This document shows positions 38,872 through 47,493 of a stretch of DNA of 64,000 bases, piece by piece; the first letter of the stretch is position 1; each line of letters starts with the position of its first letter. The notes below the pieces were generated by a model. It was given only the letters and a program-made list of their open reading frames with translations. It had not been told where the DNA came from and did not search any database. Made by a program: the position numbers and the translations under genes. Source of the stretch: Tritrichomonas musculus (lineage: Eukaryota; Parabasalia; Tritrichomonadida; Tritrichomonadidae); assembly GCA_039105265.1 (NCBI GenBank), contig JAPFFF010000011.1, forward strand, positions 248,001 through 312,000. The letters are read 5' to 3'.

Positions 38872-40824
38872 ATGAGATACAGGAACGAAAGAGCTCACAA
38901 TTTGAAATACGAGGTTGGGAATGTCAATGACACATTCCAGAAGATGCGAAATATCATCAATGTGAATGATGGTACCAGAAGCTTCTCATTTAGAACTGTC
39001 GATTGCCATGACCAGCCAGCCCCATTTCACCAAGGTCAGTACTCACAGATTTCATTAACACATCCCGACCACTTCATTAGCGATATCGACAAAGGCTTCC
39101 TCACATTCCACATCAACCTCGATTTGCAATTGAACACCGATTTGGCCAAATTGCAAGAGATCAATGATCCAAATAACTTCTATAAACTGTTTGTCGGATT
39201 TAAGTCCTCGAACCAATTGTTTGACAGGCTCGAGATTCTCCATAACAATGTCAATGTCGGATATCAGCAAAATGAATGCATTCGCGAGGGCTTCCTATAC
39301 TCGGTTTTGAAACCAGAGACTGAGAAGATGCGTCGCAGATTCGTTCACAGCTTATGGGAGAACATCAGCAATTACAGTCAAACTCATGCTGGTTCATACG
39401 TTAATCTCAATAGCTTCAAGGATGGTGGTAAGACCACAACTGAATTCGACTTGAATGTACCATTTGATGACTTGCTTGCATTACAGGCATTCGACTTATT
39501 CCCTAACGGAATCATTGGTGATTTATCCATTAGATTCCAAGTCAGTCCAGCTGGTCTTGTTTGGGCTGCCATTGACCCATACACGGTTGCTGAAGCCAAG
39601 GCATTCCTGGAAGATAATGATACTGTATCCCCAGAGGAACTCGATAAACTCAAACAAATCAAAGCTCATGGACATCTCAAACACCAATTCACTCAAATCG
39701 GTAATGAGGCTATCATCCCAGGACCTGGTGAAAATCCAAATCCACCATCTCCCGAACCAACACCAACTAAATATCAATTGAAGTATGAAGTTAGAGAACA
39801 ATACGTATCTGCATCTGGAGGTGATTTCGATGAACTGATTGAAAATTGTTCATTAATCTTTGCATTTACAGATGAAGAGTTTACTGAACTTGGAATTGAA
39901 AAGACTGATGATAATAAAGCAATTTGCCAAGCTCATTATACCAAAGAACATGGTAAATTACCTCAACCATCACATGCAGGTCATGTCTACGTCAATTTCG
40001 TATCTAAAACCGAAGCTAATAAATTGATGAGTGCTCATTACTCATCACAACCAGCAACACTCACTGTTAACCGAATGACCATCACTCTCTGTAAGTCCAA
40101 CATGCAAGGCTATGGTGTTTGTGAAGCCACTCGTGCAAGCATTGAATCCATATTACGTGAAGGCCTAGTAATCCCATCTCAAAAGGTCGATTACCATGCA
40201 TTCCCAATTGCAGCTGCCGCTAACGGAATCAAGTCTACATTGAATATCCCATTAATCAATGTCACAAGCATGTCATTGTTGTTCCCCAAGCATCACAATG
40301 ATTTGACTGTATTTGAGAATCCGGTTTACCAAAACTGCTTTTTGAATATTGGTGGTAAGAACTTCCCAGATGAGAATGTCAGTACCATTGGCGCCAGATT
40401 CTTCGAAAGCCAATTAACTGCTGGAGACCTCGATGGTATCACACTCCAATGTTCAAAGGAATTCGAAGATAGCTTCACCATGCCCAAGAACGATGAAAAC
40501 GGTGTCCGATATCGCAATACATTGAGTGATGCCACATCATTTGTATTCAATGTCCAAACAGAACGTGCATCTGCTGGATACTGTTATAATGGCTTAGATG
40601 GTGGCAAAGGCAATATCCAAATTCAAGTCAATGGTCAACCAATATTCACTGGTGATAATGATACATATTACAAGATTATCGAACCAAGTGGAGCCATTGT
40701 TAGACCACCACCTGTACAACTCTGTTTATGCAGAGACACCTACTTCAAGCTCTCACTTGATGGCCTTGAATATATCGATGATGAATCACCAGCTGGCTCA
40801 CAAGTTGATCCAGAAATGGCATAA
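38872..40824 (+). CDS. major capsid protein of C (double jelly roll)
   Basis: 650 residues from ATG at 38872; the GTG-initiated extension upstream is rejected because A's copy starts at the matching YRNERAHN. It is the likely major capsid protein: large, beta-rich, and next to the ATPase region, with conserved DLLALQAFDLFPNGIIGDL and RFQVSPAGLVWAAIDP. A Pro-rich hinge (PNPPSPEPTP, ~285-295) leads into a variable domain of about 100 residues, absent from ordinary jelly-roll spacing, after which conservation returns at TLTVNRMTITLCKSNMQGYG (~395). It forms the icosahedral shell by family knowledge. Homologue in A at 58120-60126. Confidence 0.9.
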   Translation: MRYRNERAHNLKYEVGNVNDTFQKMRNIINVNDGTRSFSFRTVDCHDQPAPFHQGQYSQISLTHPDHFISDIDKGFLTFHINLDLQLNTDLAKLQEINDPNNFYKLFVGFKSSNQLFDRLEILHNNVNVGYQQNECIREGFLYSVLKPETEKMRRRFVHSLWENISNYSQTHAGSYVNLNSFKDGGKTTTEFDLNVPFDDLLALQAFDLFPNGIIGDLSIRFQVSPAGLVWAAIDPYTVAEAKAFLEDNDTVSPEELDKLKQIKAHGHLKHQFTQIGNEAIIPGPGENPNPPSPEPTPTKYQLKYEVREQYVSASGGDFDELIENCSLIFAFTDEEFTELGIEKTDDNKAICQAHYTKEHGKLPQPSHAGHVYVNFVSKTEANKLMSAHYSSQPATLTVNRMTITLCKSNMQGYGVCEATRASIESILREGLVIPSQKVDYHAFPIAAAANGIKSTLNIPLINVTSMSLLFPKHHNDLTVFENPVYQNCFLNIGGKNFPDENVSTIGARFFESQLTAGDLDGITLQCSKEFEDSFTMPKNDENGVRYRNTLSDATSFVFNVQTERASAGYCYNGLDGGKGNIQIQVNGQPIFTGDNDTYYKIIEPSGAIVRPPPVQLCLCRDTYFKLSLDGLEYIDDESPAGSQVDPEMA

Positions 40825-40849
40825 GAAATATGGTATTAGTGGTAAAAAT

Positions 40850-40860
40850 ATTTTTGCACT
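40850..40860 (+). promoter_or_regulatory. T-tract promoter-like motif before 40867
   Basis: ATTTTTGCACT ends 6 bases before the ATG at 40867. Element A's homologous gene at 61415 has ATTTTTTTGCACT in the same place, a clear case of motif conservation between copies. Confidence 0.65.
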
Positions 40861-40866
40861 TTGGAA

Positions 40867-41487
40867 ATGTCTCTCCATAAGGCTAGAATTCTATCAAGTG
40901 AGAATGATGCGAGTGTTAAGCAAGAGCAGAATGTGAATATTAAGATCGCCGCGAATAGACCTCCACCAGTTCAACCGGTATCATACCCTCAAGTCCCACA
41001 GATGCAACCCCAAATGGGATACACGCAAAATGGCACACAGGATGCAAATTTTACTACAGCCTCGACAACTGGTCCATATCCATCAGTTGCTCCAATAAAC
41101 AGTCCACCCCAAGGAACTTCGTTCCCTGAGTCTTCGACAATCGATCGTTCATTAGACCCCGACACTGACGACTTGGGTACCAAAAATAAATTCCTCGAGA
41201 TATTGCTGAATATCTATGAGACCAATCCACTGAGGATGAACAACTACCTAGTGTGTCATAGCAACACGCTGATGGAGCTCATTAAGATACTCACTAAGGC
41301 CGACAAGGTTGAGTTGGTCATCAATGAGGATAGTGGGTGCACTGGTTGTGTTTCAAACTCGAAGTACATGAAAATCGATAAGATATTGGTGTCCAAAAAT
41401 GGGGTATCCAATGAGTTGAAATATGGATATAACCATGTATGGACCGAGCTCATAAGGCACTCGATATCACTCAAAATTTGTATTTAA
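40867..41487 (+). CDS. conserved Maverick protein of C, N-terminal ARILSSENDASVKQ
   Basis: 206 residues from ATG at 40867; a TTG six bases earlier is not needed, since A's homologue begins MSLNKARILSSENDASVKQ. A Pro/Gln-rich variable middle contains a GTSFPE run from a GGAACTTCGTTCC palindrome (41113-41125). The C-terminal ~100 residues are conserved in A (61415) and in B (45987): a YETNPLRMNNYLV-type helix, an acidic region with paired Cys (GCTGC), and YNHVWTELIRHSISL. Function is unknown, but its presence in both lineages makes it a core Maverick gene. Confidence 0.8.
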   Translation: MSLHKARILSSENDASVKQEQNVNIKIAANRPPPVQPVSYPQVPQMQPQMGYTQNGTQDANFTTASTTGPYPSVAPINSPPQGTSFPESSTIDRSLDPDTDDLGTKNKFLEILLNIYETNPLRMNNYLVCHSNTLMELIKILTKADKVELVINEDSGCTGCVSNSKYMKIDKILVSKNGVSNELKYGYNHVWTELIRHSISLKICI

Positions 41488-41497
41488 ATTTGCATAA

Positions 41498-41647
41498 ATG
41501 TCCAATGCAAGTGAAATCATTATGAATATACTATTGGGATTGATATTGGTGACCAATGTAGTTGAACTGCTATTACTGGTATCGCTTACAGCTGAAGATG
41601 AACCACCTGAGCTGACTGATGAGCTGAGGCGTACATTGTATGCGTAA
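41498..41647 (+). CDS. short membrane protein of C
   Basis: 49 residues. One hydrophobic segment of ~22 residues (IIMNILLGLILVTNVVELLL) is followed by a soluble tail with EPPELTDELR and RTLYA. A's equivalent at 62073-62204 keeps the tail (EPPELSEEMRQKLY) and the hydrophobic segment. The conserved position between the 206-residue gene and the ATPase confirms it is real despite its size. It could be a virion membrane or host-membrane protein; function is unknown. Confidence 0.8.
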   Translation: MSNASEIIMNILLGLILVTNVVELLLLVSLTAEDEPPELTDELRRTLYA

Positions 41648-41666
41648 AAGCTTTATTTTTGATTAA

Positions 41667-42665
41667 ATGTTATATTACAAGCGCCTACAACCAACCCTTT
41701 TCGACTATACATCTATTGAATTATCAGACAGTTCCAGTGAAGATCCAATTGATTTTGATACATTCGATAGGTACCAGAAGCAGCAACCGGTTTCCCAGAG
41801 GTTTGATGTTAATGGGAGTTTCACTCCCACCCGCATCTTCGATGTAGATAAGGCTATGAGTGAGGCCTATTCCAAGAATAGGGATAAAATCACGAATGCA
41901 TCCATAAGGCCAATCGCTAATGGGATCTATGCGTGGTACAATACTTTGAACATACTGGTAGCATCACAAGGCAAAGGCAAGAGCCATACAGTAATTCGCG
42001 ATATCATTCAAATGAGTAGACTCAATAACGGGGGGTTCCACCTGATCGTGTATGTGAGTAAGAACGGTATTATAAATAATTCCACATTTGAATCTCAACG
42101 CGAGCTCATCAACCTGCCCATTGAGGTCGTCGCTGATAGTAATGCTGAACGGTATTTGAAGGAGCTCGATCTATGGAAGGAGTTGTACGCTAAATACTCT
42201 AGCGCAGGCTCCGATGGAGCATACAACAAATATAGCTCAGTTGGGAAGGTTACAATAGATGATTCCAAGCTGCAGCAGATGTTTGAGTTCCTCCATATCA
42301 GCAAACTCGGGAAACCCAATGTACCACTCAACACCATAATCCTGTGCGAGGACTTCATTAAGAGTAAGCTGTTGAAATCAGCATACTTCACAAACTATAT
42401 CACCCAGTTGCGTCATAAGAACTCAATCGTATACATCAATATCCAGTTCTTCAAGGGTGTGCCAACCGATTACAAAAATAACTGCACATCATTCTTCATA
42501 TTCAATGGGTTCTCACGGCAGAAACTCAATTACATATATCAGCAGGTGAGCATACCTTGTGAGTTCGAGGAGTTGTGGCAAAAATATAGGACATTATCTG
42601 GACATGATTTCATATTGGTGAACACAGTTGAACATGATATGCAAGTGGTGTACTCAAAGGTTTAG
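41667..42665 (+). CDS. packaging ATPase of C (FtsK/HerA-A32 type)
   Basis: 332 residues. Walker A ASQGKGKS at about 99-106 after a beta strand, Walker B NTIILCEDF near 225, and an arm with ITQLRHKNSIVYINIQFF resembling the downstream sensor region of genome-packaging ATPases. By family it pumps the element genome into capsids. The N-terminal 60 residues are acidic and Ser-rich. Its stop overlaps the convergent gene at 42662 by 4 bases. Homologue in A at 62208, which has an extra repeat-encoded run of about ten codons before Walker B. Confidence 0.9.
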   Translation: MLYYKRLQPTLFDYTSIELSDSSSEDPIDFDTFDRYQKQQPVSQRFDVNGSFTPTRIFDVDKAMSEAYSKNRDKITNASIRPIANGIYAWYNTLNILVASQGKGKSHTVIRDIIQMSRLNNGGFHLIVYVSKNGIINNSTFESQRELINLPIEVVADSNAERYLKELDLWKELYAKYSSAGSDGAYNKYSSVGKVTIDDSKLQQMFEFLHISKLGKPNVPLNTIILCEDFIKSKLLKSAYFTNYITQLRHKNSIVYINIQFFKGVPTDYKNNCTSFFIFNGFSRQKLNYIYQQVSIPCEFEELWQKYRTLSGHDFILVNTVEHDMQVVYSKV

Positions 42666-43138
42666 GCAAACTCTGGGTCAGCATCCAATACCAAATCCTG
42701 ATGCTTGCCGATGAATACATCAGGTTCTGCAATATCGTATTTTTCACGTAATTTGGCAATGAGATCCTTGGTATTTATATTGGTTCTCTCAATCGAGTAG
42801 TTGTAATACGGACATTCCTTGTATTCGTGCTTTTCGGTATTCCCATTTACGAAGAACTCCTGCATGTTGACACTCAATTTGCGTCTACTATTGGATGTCA
42901 ATTTGACAAATTCGAGGTTCTCCTTGAGCTTATTAGGGTAGAATCTAATGGTTTCAGTACCATTCTGGAGTGATACATATAGGACCCTCGCGAGGTACAA
43001 TGAGTTCTTCAAGTTGAATGGGAACTTGTCACATAATATCGCGAAATTGCATTGTGCAAATTCATCAGGCTTTGGCAATAGGGCTACTAGTGTGTTGATG
43101 TATTCGTAGACATTGGAGTAGCTTGGAGTGGCTTCCAT
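42662..43138 (-). CDS. conserved end-proximal protein of C (unknown)
   Basis: 158 residues, homologous to 63147-63605 in A and 46997-47449 in B, so it is shared by both lineages. Conserved features are a CNFAILCDKFP motif near residue 40, RFYPNKLKE, SRRKLSVNMQEFFVNG, a YNYSIER motif and a C-terminal IGKHQDLVLD. No catalytic Cys-His pair typical of the adenain family can be seen, so I do not call it a protease. ATTTTTTATCGCAT before the ATG matches the motif at 20324. It is next to the right terminal repeat. Confidence 0.8.
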   Translation of the reverse strand: MEATPSYSNVYEYINTLVALLPKPDEFAQCNFAILCDKFPFNLKNSLYLARVLYVSLQNGTETIRFYPNKLKENLEFVKLTSNSRRKLSVNMQEFFVNGNTEKHEYKECPYYNYSIERTNINTKDLIAKLREKYDIAEPDVFIGKHQDLVLDADPEFA

Positions 43139-43146
43139 TTGGGATG

Positions 43147-43158
43147 CGATAAAAAATC
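43147..43158 (-). promoter_or_regulatory. promoter-like motif before 43138
   Basis: Minus-strand GATTTTTTATCG, followed by CATCCCAA and the ATG. Nearly the same layout (AATTTTTTATCG, then AATTCCAA and ATG) precedes the KilA-N gene at the other end of C, so both outward-facing ends of C carry the same signal. Confidence 0.6.
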
Positions 43159-43225
43159 AATATTCAAATATAAAAATAGGTTTTCCCAAATTCATCTGAG
43201 TCCCCAAATATGGAATATTTTTGTC

Positions 43226-43542
43226 TGTCGTAGGTGGTCCATAAGTGGGCCATAGGTGTGCCATAAGTGGTCCATAAGTGGTCCATAAGTGGGCCATAGG
43301 TGGGCCATAGGTGTGCCATAAGTGGTCCATAAGTGGGCCATATGCGGCCTATTTTTGGAATTTGTATGGGCCCGAATATGGGTGTTTTATAAGCGTTTTG
43401 GGGTAGTATGCGGTATGTGGATTTTGAATATTGACCCAAATATAGGCCATTTTTGGAATTTATGGGGCCCAAATATGGGCCATTTAAAGGCGTTTTTGGG
43501 TGGGATTTATCTGGTCCCGATTATTGATACACTATCACTACT
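43226..43542 (-). repeat. right terminal inverted repeat of element C
   Basis: Inverse copy of 19612-19874, longer (about 317 bp) because the internal array of the 12-bp unit (CCACTTATGG or CCACCTATGG type, about 43230-43345) has roughly ten units here against about five on the left. The array is the main difference between the ends, which suggests slippage after or during replication. Confidence 0.93.
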
Positions 43543-43548
43543 AACGTT
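43543..43548. repeat. target site duplication of C, right copy
   Basis: AACGTT directly follows the terminal ACTACT of C and matches 19606-19611. Taking one copy of the hexamer as the original target puts the two polymerase halves back in one reading frame. Confidence 0.97.
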
Positions 43549-44756
43549 GCGTTAGTGGTGGAAGGACAATGACAGCTAACAATGAGAAACAATATGTTGA
43601 AGAGAGATTACAAGATTTTGATGCTGTATCTTTATATCCATCAGCAATGAGTATTATGTCTGGCGTGCCAAAAGGAATCCCAAAAGTAATTCCTCCTGAT
43701 ATATTAACAGAGGAGTTATTAGATTTTGACCAGTTCTTTGCAGAAATAAATATTAAGAAAATAAAATGCAAATCATCCATGCCATATAAATTTGGACAGG
43801 TATTTAGTAGAAATGAACAGGGCTCAAAAATATTTACCAACAATCCAATAGACCATTATTATATTGATAAAAGGGCTTTCATGGATTTGATGGAGTTTTA
43901 TGATTTTGATTATGAGTTCATTAGAGGGTATTATTTTGATGAAGGATTTAATAACAAGATTAATATCTTCATCGAGAAATTATTTAATCTTCGAAGAAAG
44001 TATCAAGATGCCAACAATCCATTGCAACAAACTATTAAATTACTCTTGAATTCCATCTATGGTAAATCTATATTAAAAGCAACTACGACAGAAACAAAAT
44101 GTATTCCAAAAAATAAAGCCATCAAATATATTTGGAAGAATTATAATTACATCACGGAGATAATAGAGAATAAGTCAATTGATAATGTGTATGTTAAAAA
44201 AGTAAAGCCCATAAATAATCATTTCAATCTACCACATTTTGGTGCTAGCGTTTTGTCGTGGAGTAAGCATTTGATGAATAGGGTAATAAGTTCAGCAGAG
44301 CAGAATGAAATAGATATTTATTATACAGACACTGATTCCATTCATGTTAAAGAAATAGATGTACCAAGGATTGCTGAGGTGTTTAAGAAAAAATATGGAA
44401 GAGAATTAATTGGCAAAAAGATGACACAGTTCCATTGCGATTTTGATTCATTTAATGGTGCTGTTGGCGGTGTACATTCTAGAAAATTAATTGCACTAGG
44501 AAAGAAGAGTTATCTGGATATATTAGTTGATGAAAAAGGGAATGAAGGATTACATATTAGATTAAAGGGCGTGCCTAAACAATGTATATTAAATAAAGCA
44601 AAACGAATGGGAATCACAGTTGAAGAGTTATATGAAAGAATGTACCAGGGAGAGGAAATAATTTTTAATCTTTTAGATGGTGCCAATTGTTTTAGAAAAT
44701 CATCTTCGTATCAACAGATTAATCTGCCAGTATTTGAGAGAAGAATCAAATTTTAA
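43549..44756 (+). pseudogene. PolB of element B, 3' part (interrupted by C)
   Basis: Carries the polymerase palm missing from the 5' part: motif A DAVSLYPSAM, motif B LLLNSIYGKS and motif C YTDTDSIH, all with the expected catalytic Asp residues. Counting one copy of the duplication, the frame runs straight on from the 5' part, about 1056 residues in total. An internal ATG at 43569 could start a separate palm-only product. Whether that is expressed is unknown, and it would lack the exonuclease. Confidence 0.93.
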
Positions 44757-44839
44757 TTTTATAGCGTTTCATAATTTTTTCAATTTTGGAATTTTTATCA
44801 CGTTTCATTTTTTATTTCGAAATTTTATTTCCTCATCAA

Positions 44840-45643
44840 ATGAACCAAGGAGTGGATTACGAGAAATTATTACGAGATGCTATCCAAGAAATCAAAAAAC
44901 TCAGAGAAGAAAATGAAAAGCTGAAAGAAGAGATAAAACAATTGAATGAGGCACTATATGAAAATGATGATTGGAATGCAGGTGTAATATCAAATCTCAA
45001 GGAAGAAATGAAGGAATTAAAGCAGAGGTTAGAGAATTTAGAGAATACAGTTGATGATGATACAGTATACCCAGAGGCAGAGACAGAAAATGAAGCAGAA
45101 TGGTTTGATTTGAAAACAGATGATGACTACGAAATAAAAAATATATACCCATATGAAATTAGAAAAAAGAGTAATGAGAAAATAATTACGAATACATTAA
45201 ATAAGCAAAGTGGGTACATTCTAATAACATTAAATAGTAAACCATATTATAAGCATATCCTCGTGGCCAAACATTTCATTCCCAATCCAGATAACCTCCC
45301 AATTGTAGATCATATAAATCATATCAGAACCGATTACCATACATCAAATCTTCGATGGGTAAGCGCGAGAGATAATAGCAGAAATACATATGGATATGGA
45401 GGACAAAAATACAATTACATCGATAGTTTACCAAATGATTGCCAACAAATTACATTATTCAATGGATGGGAGTTTGAGGGTTATTTCATCGATTCTAATA
45501 ATAAAATATGGTTTTACAACGGAAATCAATATCGAGAATTAACAGTATACAAGAGTAGAAATTATAATTACGTTAAAATGCTGGACATAAATAATAAGCC
45601 TCATACAATTGGATTAAATGCTTTAATTCAAGAGTTCAACTGA
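44840..45643 (+). CDS. HNH endonuclease of B with coiled-coil N-terminus
   Basis: 267 residues from ATG at 44840, chosen because the longer frame begins in AT-rich spacer translating to a hydrophobic run. Residues 10-75 form a coiled coil (KKLREENEKLKEEIKQL). The HNH core is at about 138-180: KHILVAKHFIPNP, then VDHINHIRTDYHTSNLRWVS with Asp157-His158 and Asn170. This is the pattern of homing-type HNH nucleases. A second HNH protein is at 47494. It lies directly after the polymerase gene and could be a homing enzyme, or could act in resolving replication ends (inference). Confidence 0.85.
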   Translation: MNQGVDYEKLLRDAIQEIKKLREENEKLKEEIKQLNEALYENDDWNAGVISNLKEEMKELKQRLENLENTVDDDTVYPEAETENEAEWFDLKTDDDYEIKNIYPYEIRKKSNEKIITNTLNKQSGYILITLNSKPYYKHILVAKHFIPNPDNLPIVDHINHIRTDYHTSNLRWVSARDNSRNTYGYGGQKYNYIDSLPNDCQQITLFNGWEFEGYFIDSNNKIWFYNGNQYRELTVYKSRNYNYVKMLDINNKPHTIGLNALIQEFN

Positions 45644-45665
45644 ACCATAAAAAAATTTTTTTGTC

Positions 45666-45956
45666 TTATGCTTTGACTAATTGTGCTAACTTCTTTAATT
45701 CCTCCAACTCAGTCTTCTTTCTTAGCCTATATTCTTTCTGTTGCTTACGTCTTGCTTCTAATCGTTCCTCTGGTGTATTGTATTTACTTTTTCTACCCCT
45801 CTTCTGTTTTTCAGGTGCTGGTTCAGTTTTGATTTCAGCTGGTGGCTCTCCCTCTAAAATATTTTTCAAATTCTCTTCCGATTTCGATTTAGAGAGTTTC
45901 TTTACAATGTCTGTTTTGTTGAATTGTGTTAGGTCTATTTTGTTAGTCATTTCCAT
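45666..45956 (-). CDS. small basic AT-hook/bZIP-like protein of B
   Basis: 96 residues. Contains KRGRKSKYNTPEE, an AT-hook-like core, then EARRKQQKEYRLRKKTELEEL, a basic helix running into a short leucine-rich stretch like a bZIP. It probably binds AT-rich DNA, as a regulator or packaging/core protein; no stronger assignment is possible. ATG at 45956 is used; an in-frame Met two codons on is also possible. It is convergent with the HNH gene, 22 bp apart. Confidence 0.7.
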   Translation of the reverse strand: MEMTNKIDLTQFNKTDIVKKLSKSKSEENLKNILEGEPPAEIKTEPAPEKQKRGRKSKYNTPEERLEARRKQQKEYRLRKKTELEELKKLAQLVKA

Positions 45957-45986
45957 TGAAGAAAAAAATTAAAAAATAAAACGAAG

Positions 45987-46514
45987 CTACATATTAATAC
46001 AGTATTTCAAACACAGATGATATTTGTTAATTAATTCATTATATTCTCTATTGTATACTTGTTTGAAATCTGTGCATACCTCTCCATTATCATTCACTAT
46101 TTTAATATTTTCTATCTTTCTAATTGGATTTGCTTTACCTGCACAACATCCTATATCTTCATCAAGACCTACCCCAACTGATTCTGCTTTTATGATGGCT
46201 TTGATAATATTAGACAAAGCTGTAGCTGGTACGATGATACAATTTTTGGAAACCAGATTAGATAGCAAAGCCTTATCTTGATTCAACAATATATTGGCAT
46301 ATGTCTCAAGGATGACATATTTAACATCTTTTGCCTCATCCTCTGGATTTTCATCTAGTTCAACATTTCTTGTAATAACAATTTCTTCTTTTCCATCATC
46401 TCTTTTGTTTATGATGATATTGTTATTGATATTACTTGTTGATTGGGCAGCAGCTTGGGGTTCTAATGATAAATTAGCATTTATTCCTTGATTATTTGCT
46501 CGTTTCTTAATCAT
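45987..46514 (-). CDS. conserved Maverick protein of B (homologue of 40867 and 61415)
   Basis: 175 residues. The C-terminal ~100 residues align with the conserved region of the 206-residue protein of C: an ETYANILLN helix, an acidic segment with DIGCCAGKA, a KIENIKIV strand and YNREYNELINKYHLCLKYC. The N-terminal ~60 residues are Asn-rich and unrelated. Recurrence in two lineages marks it as a core gene of unknown function. GATTTTTTTGGG lies just upstream of the ATG. Confidence 0.75.
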   Translation of the reverse strand: MIKKRANNQGINANLSLEPQAAAQSTSNINNNIIINKRDDGKEEIVITRNVELDENPEDEAKDVKYVILETYANILLNQDKALLSNLVSKNCIIVPATALSNIIKAIIKAESVGVGLDEDIGCCAGKANPIRKIENIKIVNDNGEVCTDFKQVYNREYNELINKYHLCLKYCINM

Positions 46515-46539
46515 TTGTTTCCCAAAAAAAATCTTTTAA

Positions 46540-46968
46540 TTAATAGATAATATTCTCTATTTTAACTTTATGTTGAGGCCCATAAATGACTCTACCTTTA
46601 TCTTTTTCATCAGCTCTTCCTTGTATCTCTCCTAATTTTTCTGGTTTATTTAAATATGGTGGAAGGGTTGGTGCTTTGGGAGCCTTATCTTTTTTTAAAT
46701 AATATCCTCCATCTGTAATGCTAACTGGTGGTTCATGCAATGGTTTTGTTCTATGTTGATTGCTCTTTGGTGGTCTCACAGGTTTATTTTCCATATATTT
46801 AGTTGGAGGTCTATTGTAATATGGATTAAATGTAACAGCATATGTATTGTCATTAGAGAAGATTCCAAAATGATTAAATCCAACTGTATGTTCTGTCTTG
46901 GTTCCTTCGTTAAACATTTCTCCTTCTGCCCCAATAATTGTACTGTTAGGATTTCTGTATTTATTCAT
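46540..46968 (-). CDS. unknown Pro/Lys-rich protein of B
   Basis: 142 residues, not recognised. The N-terminal third has TVGFNHFGIF and YAVTFNPYYNRPP; the rest is rich in Pro and Lys and probably extended, ending in VKIENIIY. It lies in a row of same-strand genes (45987 to 54236) spaced by 20-40 bp, each with its own T-tract upstream. A virion-associated role is possible from position only. Confidence 0.65.
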   Translation of the reverse strand: MNKYRNPNSTIIGAEGEMFNEGTKTEHTVGFNHFGIFSNDNTYAVTFNPYYNRPPTKYMENKPVRPPKSNQHRTKPLHEPPVSITDGGYYLKKDKAPKAPTLPPYLNKPEKLGEIQGRADEKDKGRVIYGPQHKVKIENIIY

Positions 46969-46996
46969 TTCATTTCCAAAAAAATTTTAATTCCCT

Positions 46997-47449
46997 TTAC
47001 TCTAGAACTAACTCCTGATGCTCTCCAATGAATAGGCTTGGGGATGTTAATTCATATTTCTCTCTCAGCTGACTAATTAATTCTTTTGTTTTGCTGGAAG
47101 CCAACTCAATGGAATAATTGTAATAACTATGCTCTTCATAATTTTGTTCTAGATTTGAACCATTAACAAAGAATTCATTCATCTTGTAATTCAATCGACG
47201 TCTAGAATTTGTGCTGAGTATTACATGTTCTATTTCATATTCCTTAATCTTGTCAGGATATATTCTCCATGTTGTTTTATCACTCTTGAGTGAAATATAA
47301 ATGACCTTTGCTAAATAATTATTTCTTGATAGTTGGATAGGATATTTATCACAGAGGATGGCAAAATTACATTCTTTGAAATCTTCTGGTTTATCAGCGA
47401 GGGAGATAATGTTGTTGATGTAATCATAGACCTTAAATTGCTCTTGCAT
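46997..47449 (-). CDS. conserved unknown protein of B (homologue of 42662 and 63147)
   Basis: 150 residues from ATG at 47449. A longer frame to 47491 starts in a Phe-rich stretch not found in the homologues, which begin just before the shared YDYINN/YEYINT. Shares ECNFAILCDKYP, RIYPDKIKE, NSRRRLNYKMNEFFVNG, YYNYSIE and IGEHQELVLE with the copies in A and C. In B it is internal rather than next to the terminal repeat. Function is unknown. Confidence 0.78.
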   Translation of the reverse strand: MQEQFKVYDYINNIISLADKPEDFKECNFAILCDKYPIQLSRNNYLAKVIYISLKSDKTTWRIYPDKIKEYEIEHVILSTNSRRRLNYKMNEFFVNGSNLEQNYEEHSYYNYSIELASSKTKELISQLREKYELTSPSLFIGEHQELVLE

Positions 47450-47493
47450 TTCTGTAAAGATAAAAAAATGAAAAAAATAATAACTTGACAAAA

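Larger units (their letters stand above)
19612..43542. mobile_element. Maverick/Polinton element C (inner), apparently complete
   Basis: C begins AGTAGTGATAGTGTATC and ends with its reverse complement, flanked by the perfect 6-bp duplication AACGTT at 19606-19611 and 43543-43548. Its 23.9 kb hold one uninterrupted copy each of PolB, integrase, ATPase, major capsid protein and about 15 other genes. C's genes are visibly richer in G+C and in C- or G-ending codons than those of B. One 60-base line of C's polymerase (26701-26760) has 29 G or C; one of B's (18841-18900) has 19. C inserted into B's polymerase gene, so it is the youngest of the three. Confidence 0.95.

Noticed and set aside
42662-43138. 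Adenain-type cysteine protease
   Set aside because: Position and size fit, but no Cys-His-acid catalytic set can be recognised in the conserved motifs.
43164-43472. 102-codon frame in the right terminal repeat of C
   Set aside because: It translates the 12-bp tandem array and mirrors a frame in the left repeat; no independent support for coding.
17649-44756. Intron or intein splitting the polymerase
   Set aside because: The intervening 23.9 kb has terminal inverted repeats, a 6-bp duplication and a full Maverick gene set, so it is a transposon insertion.
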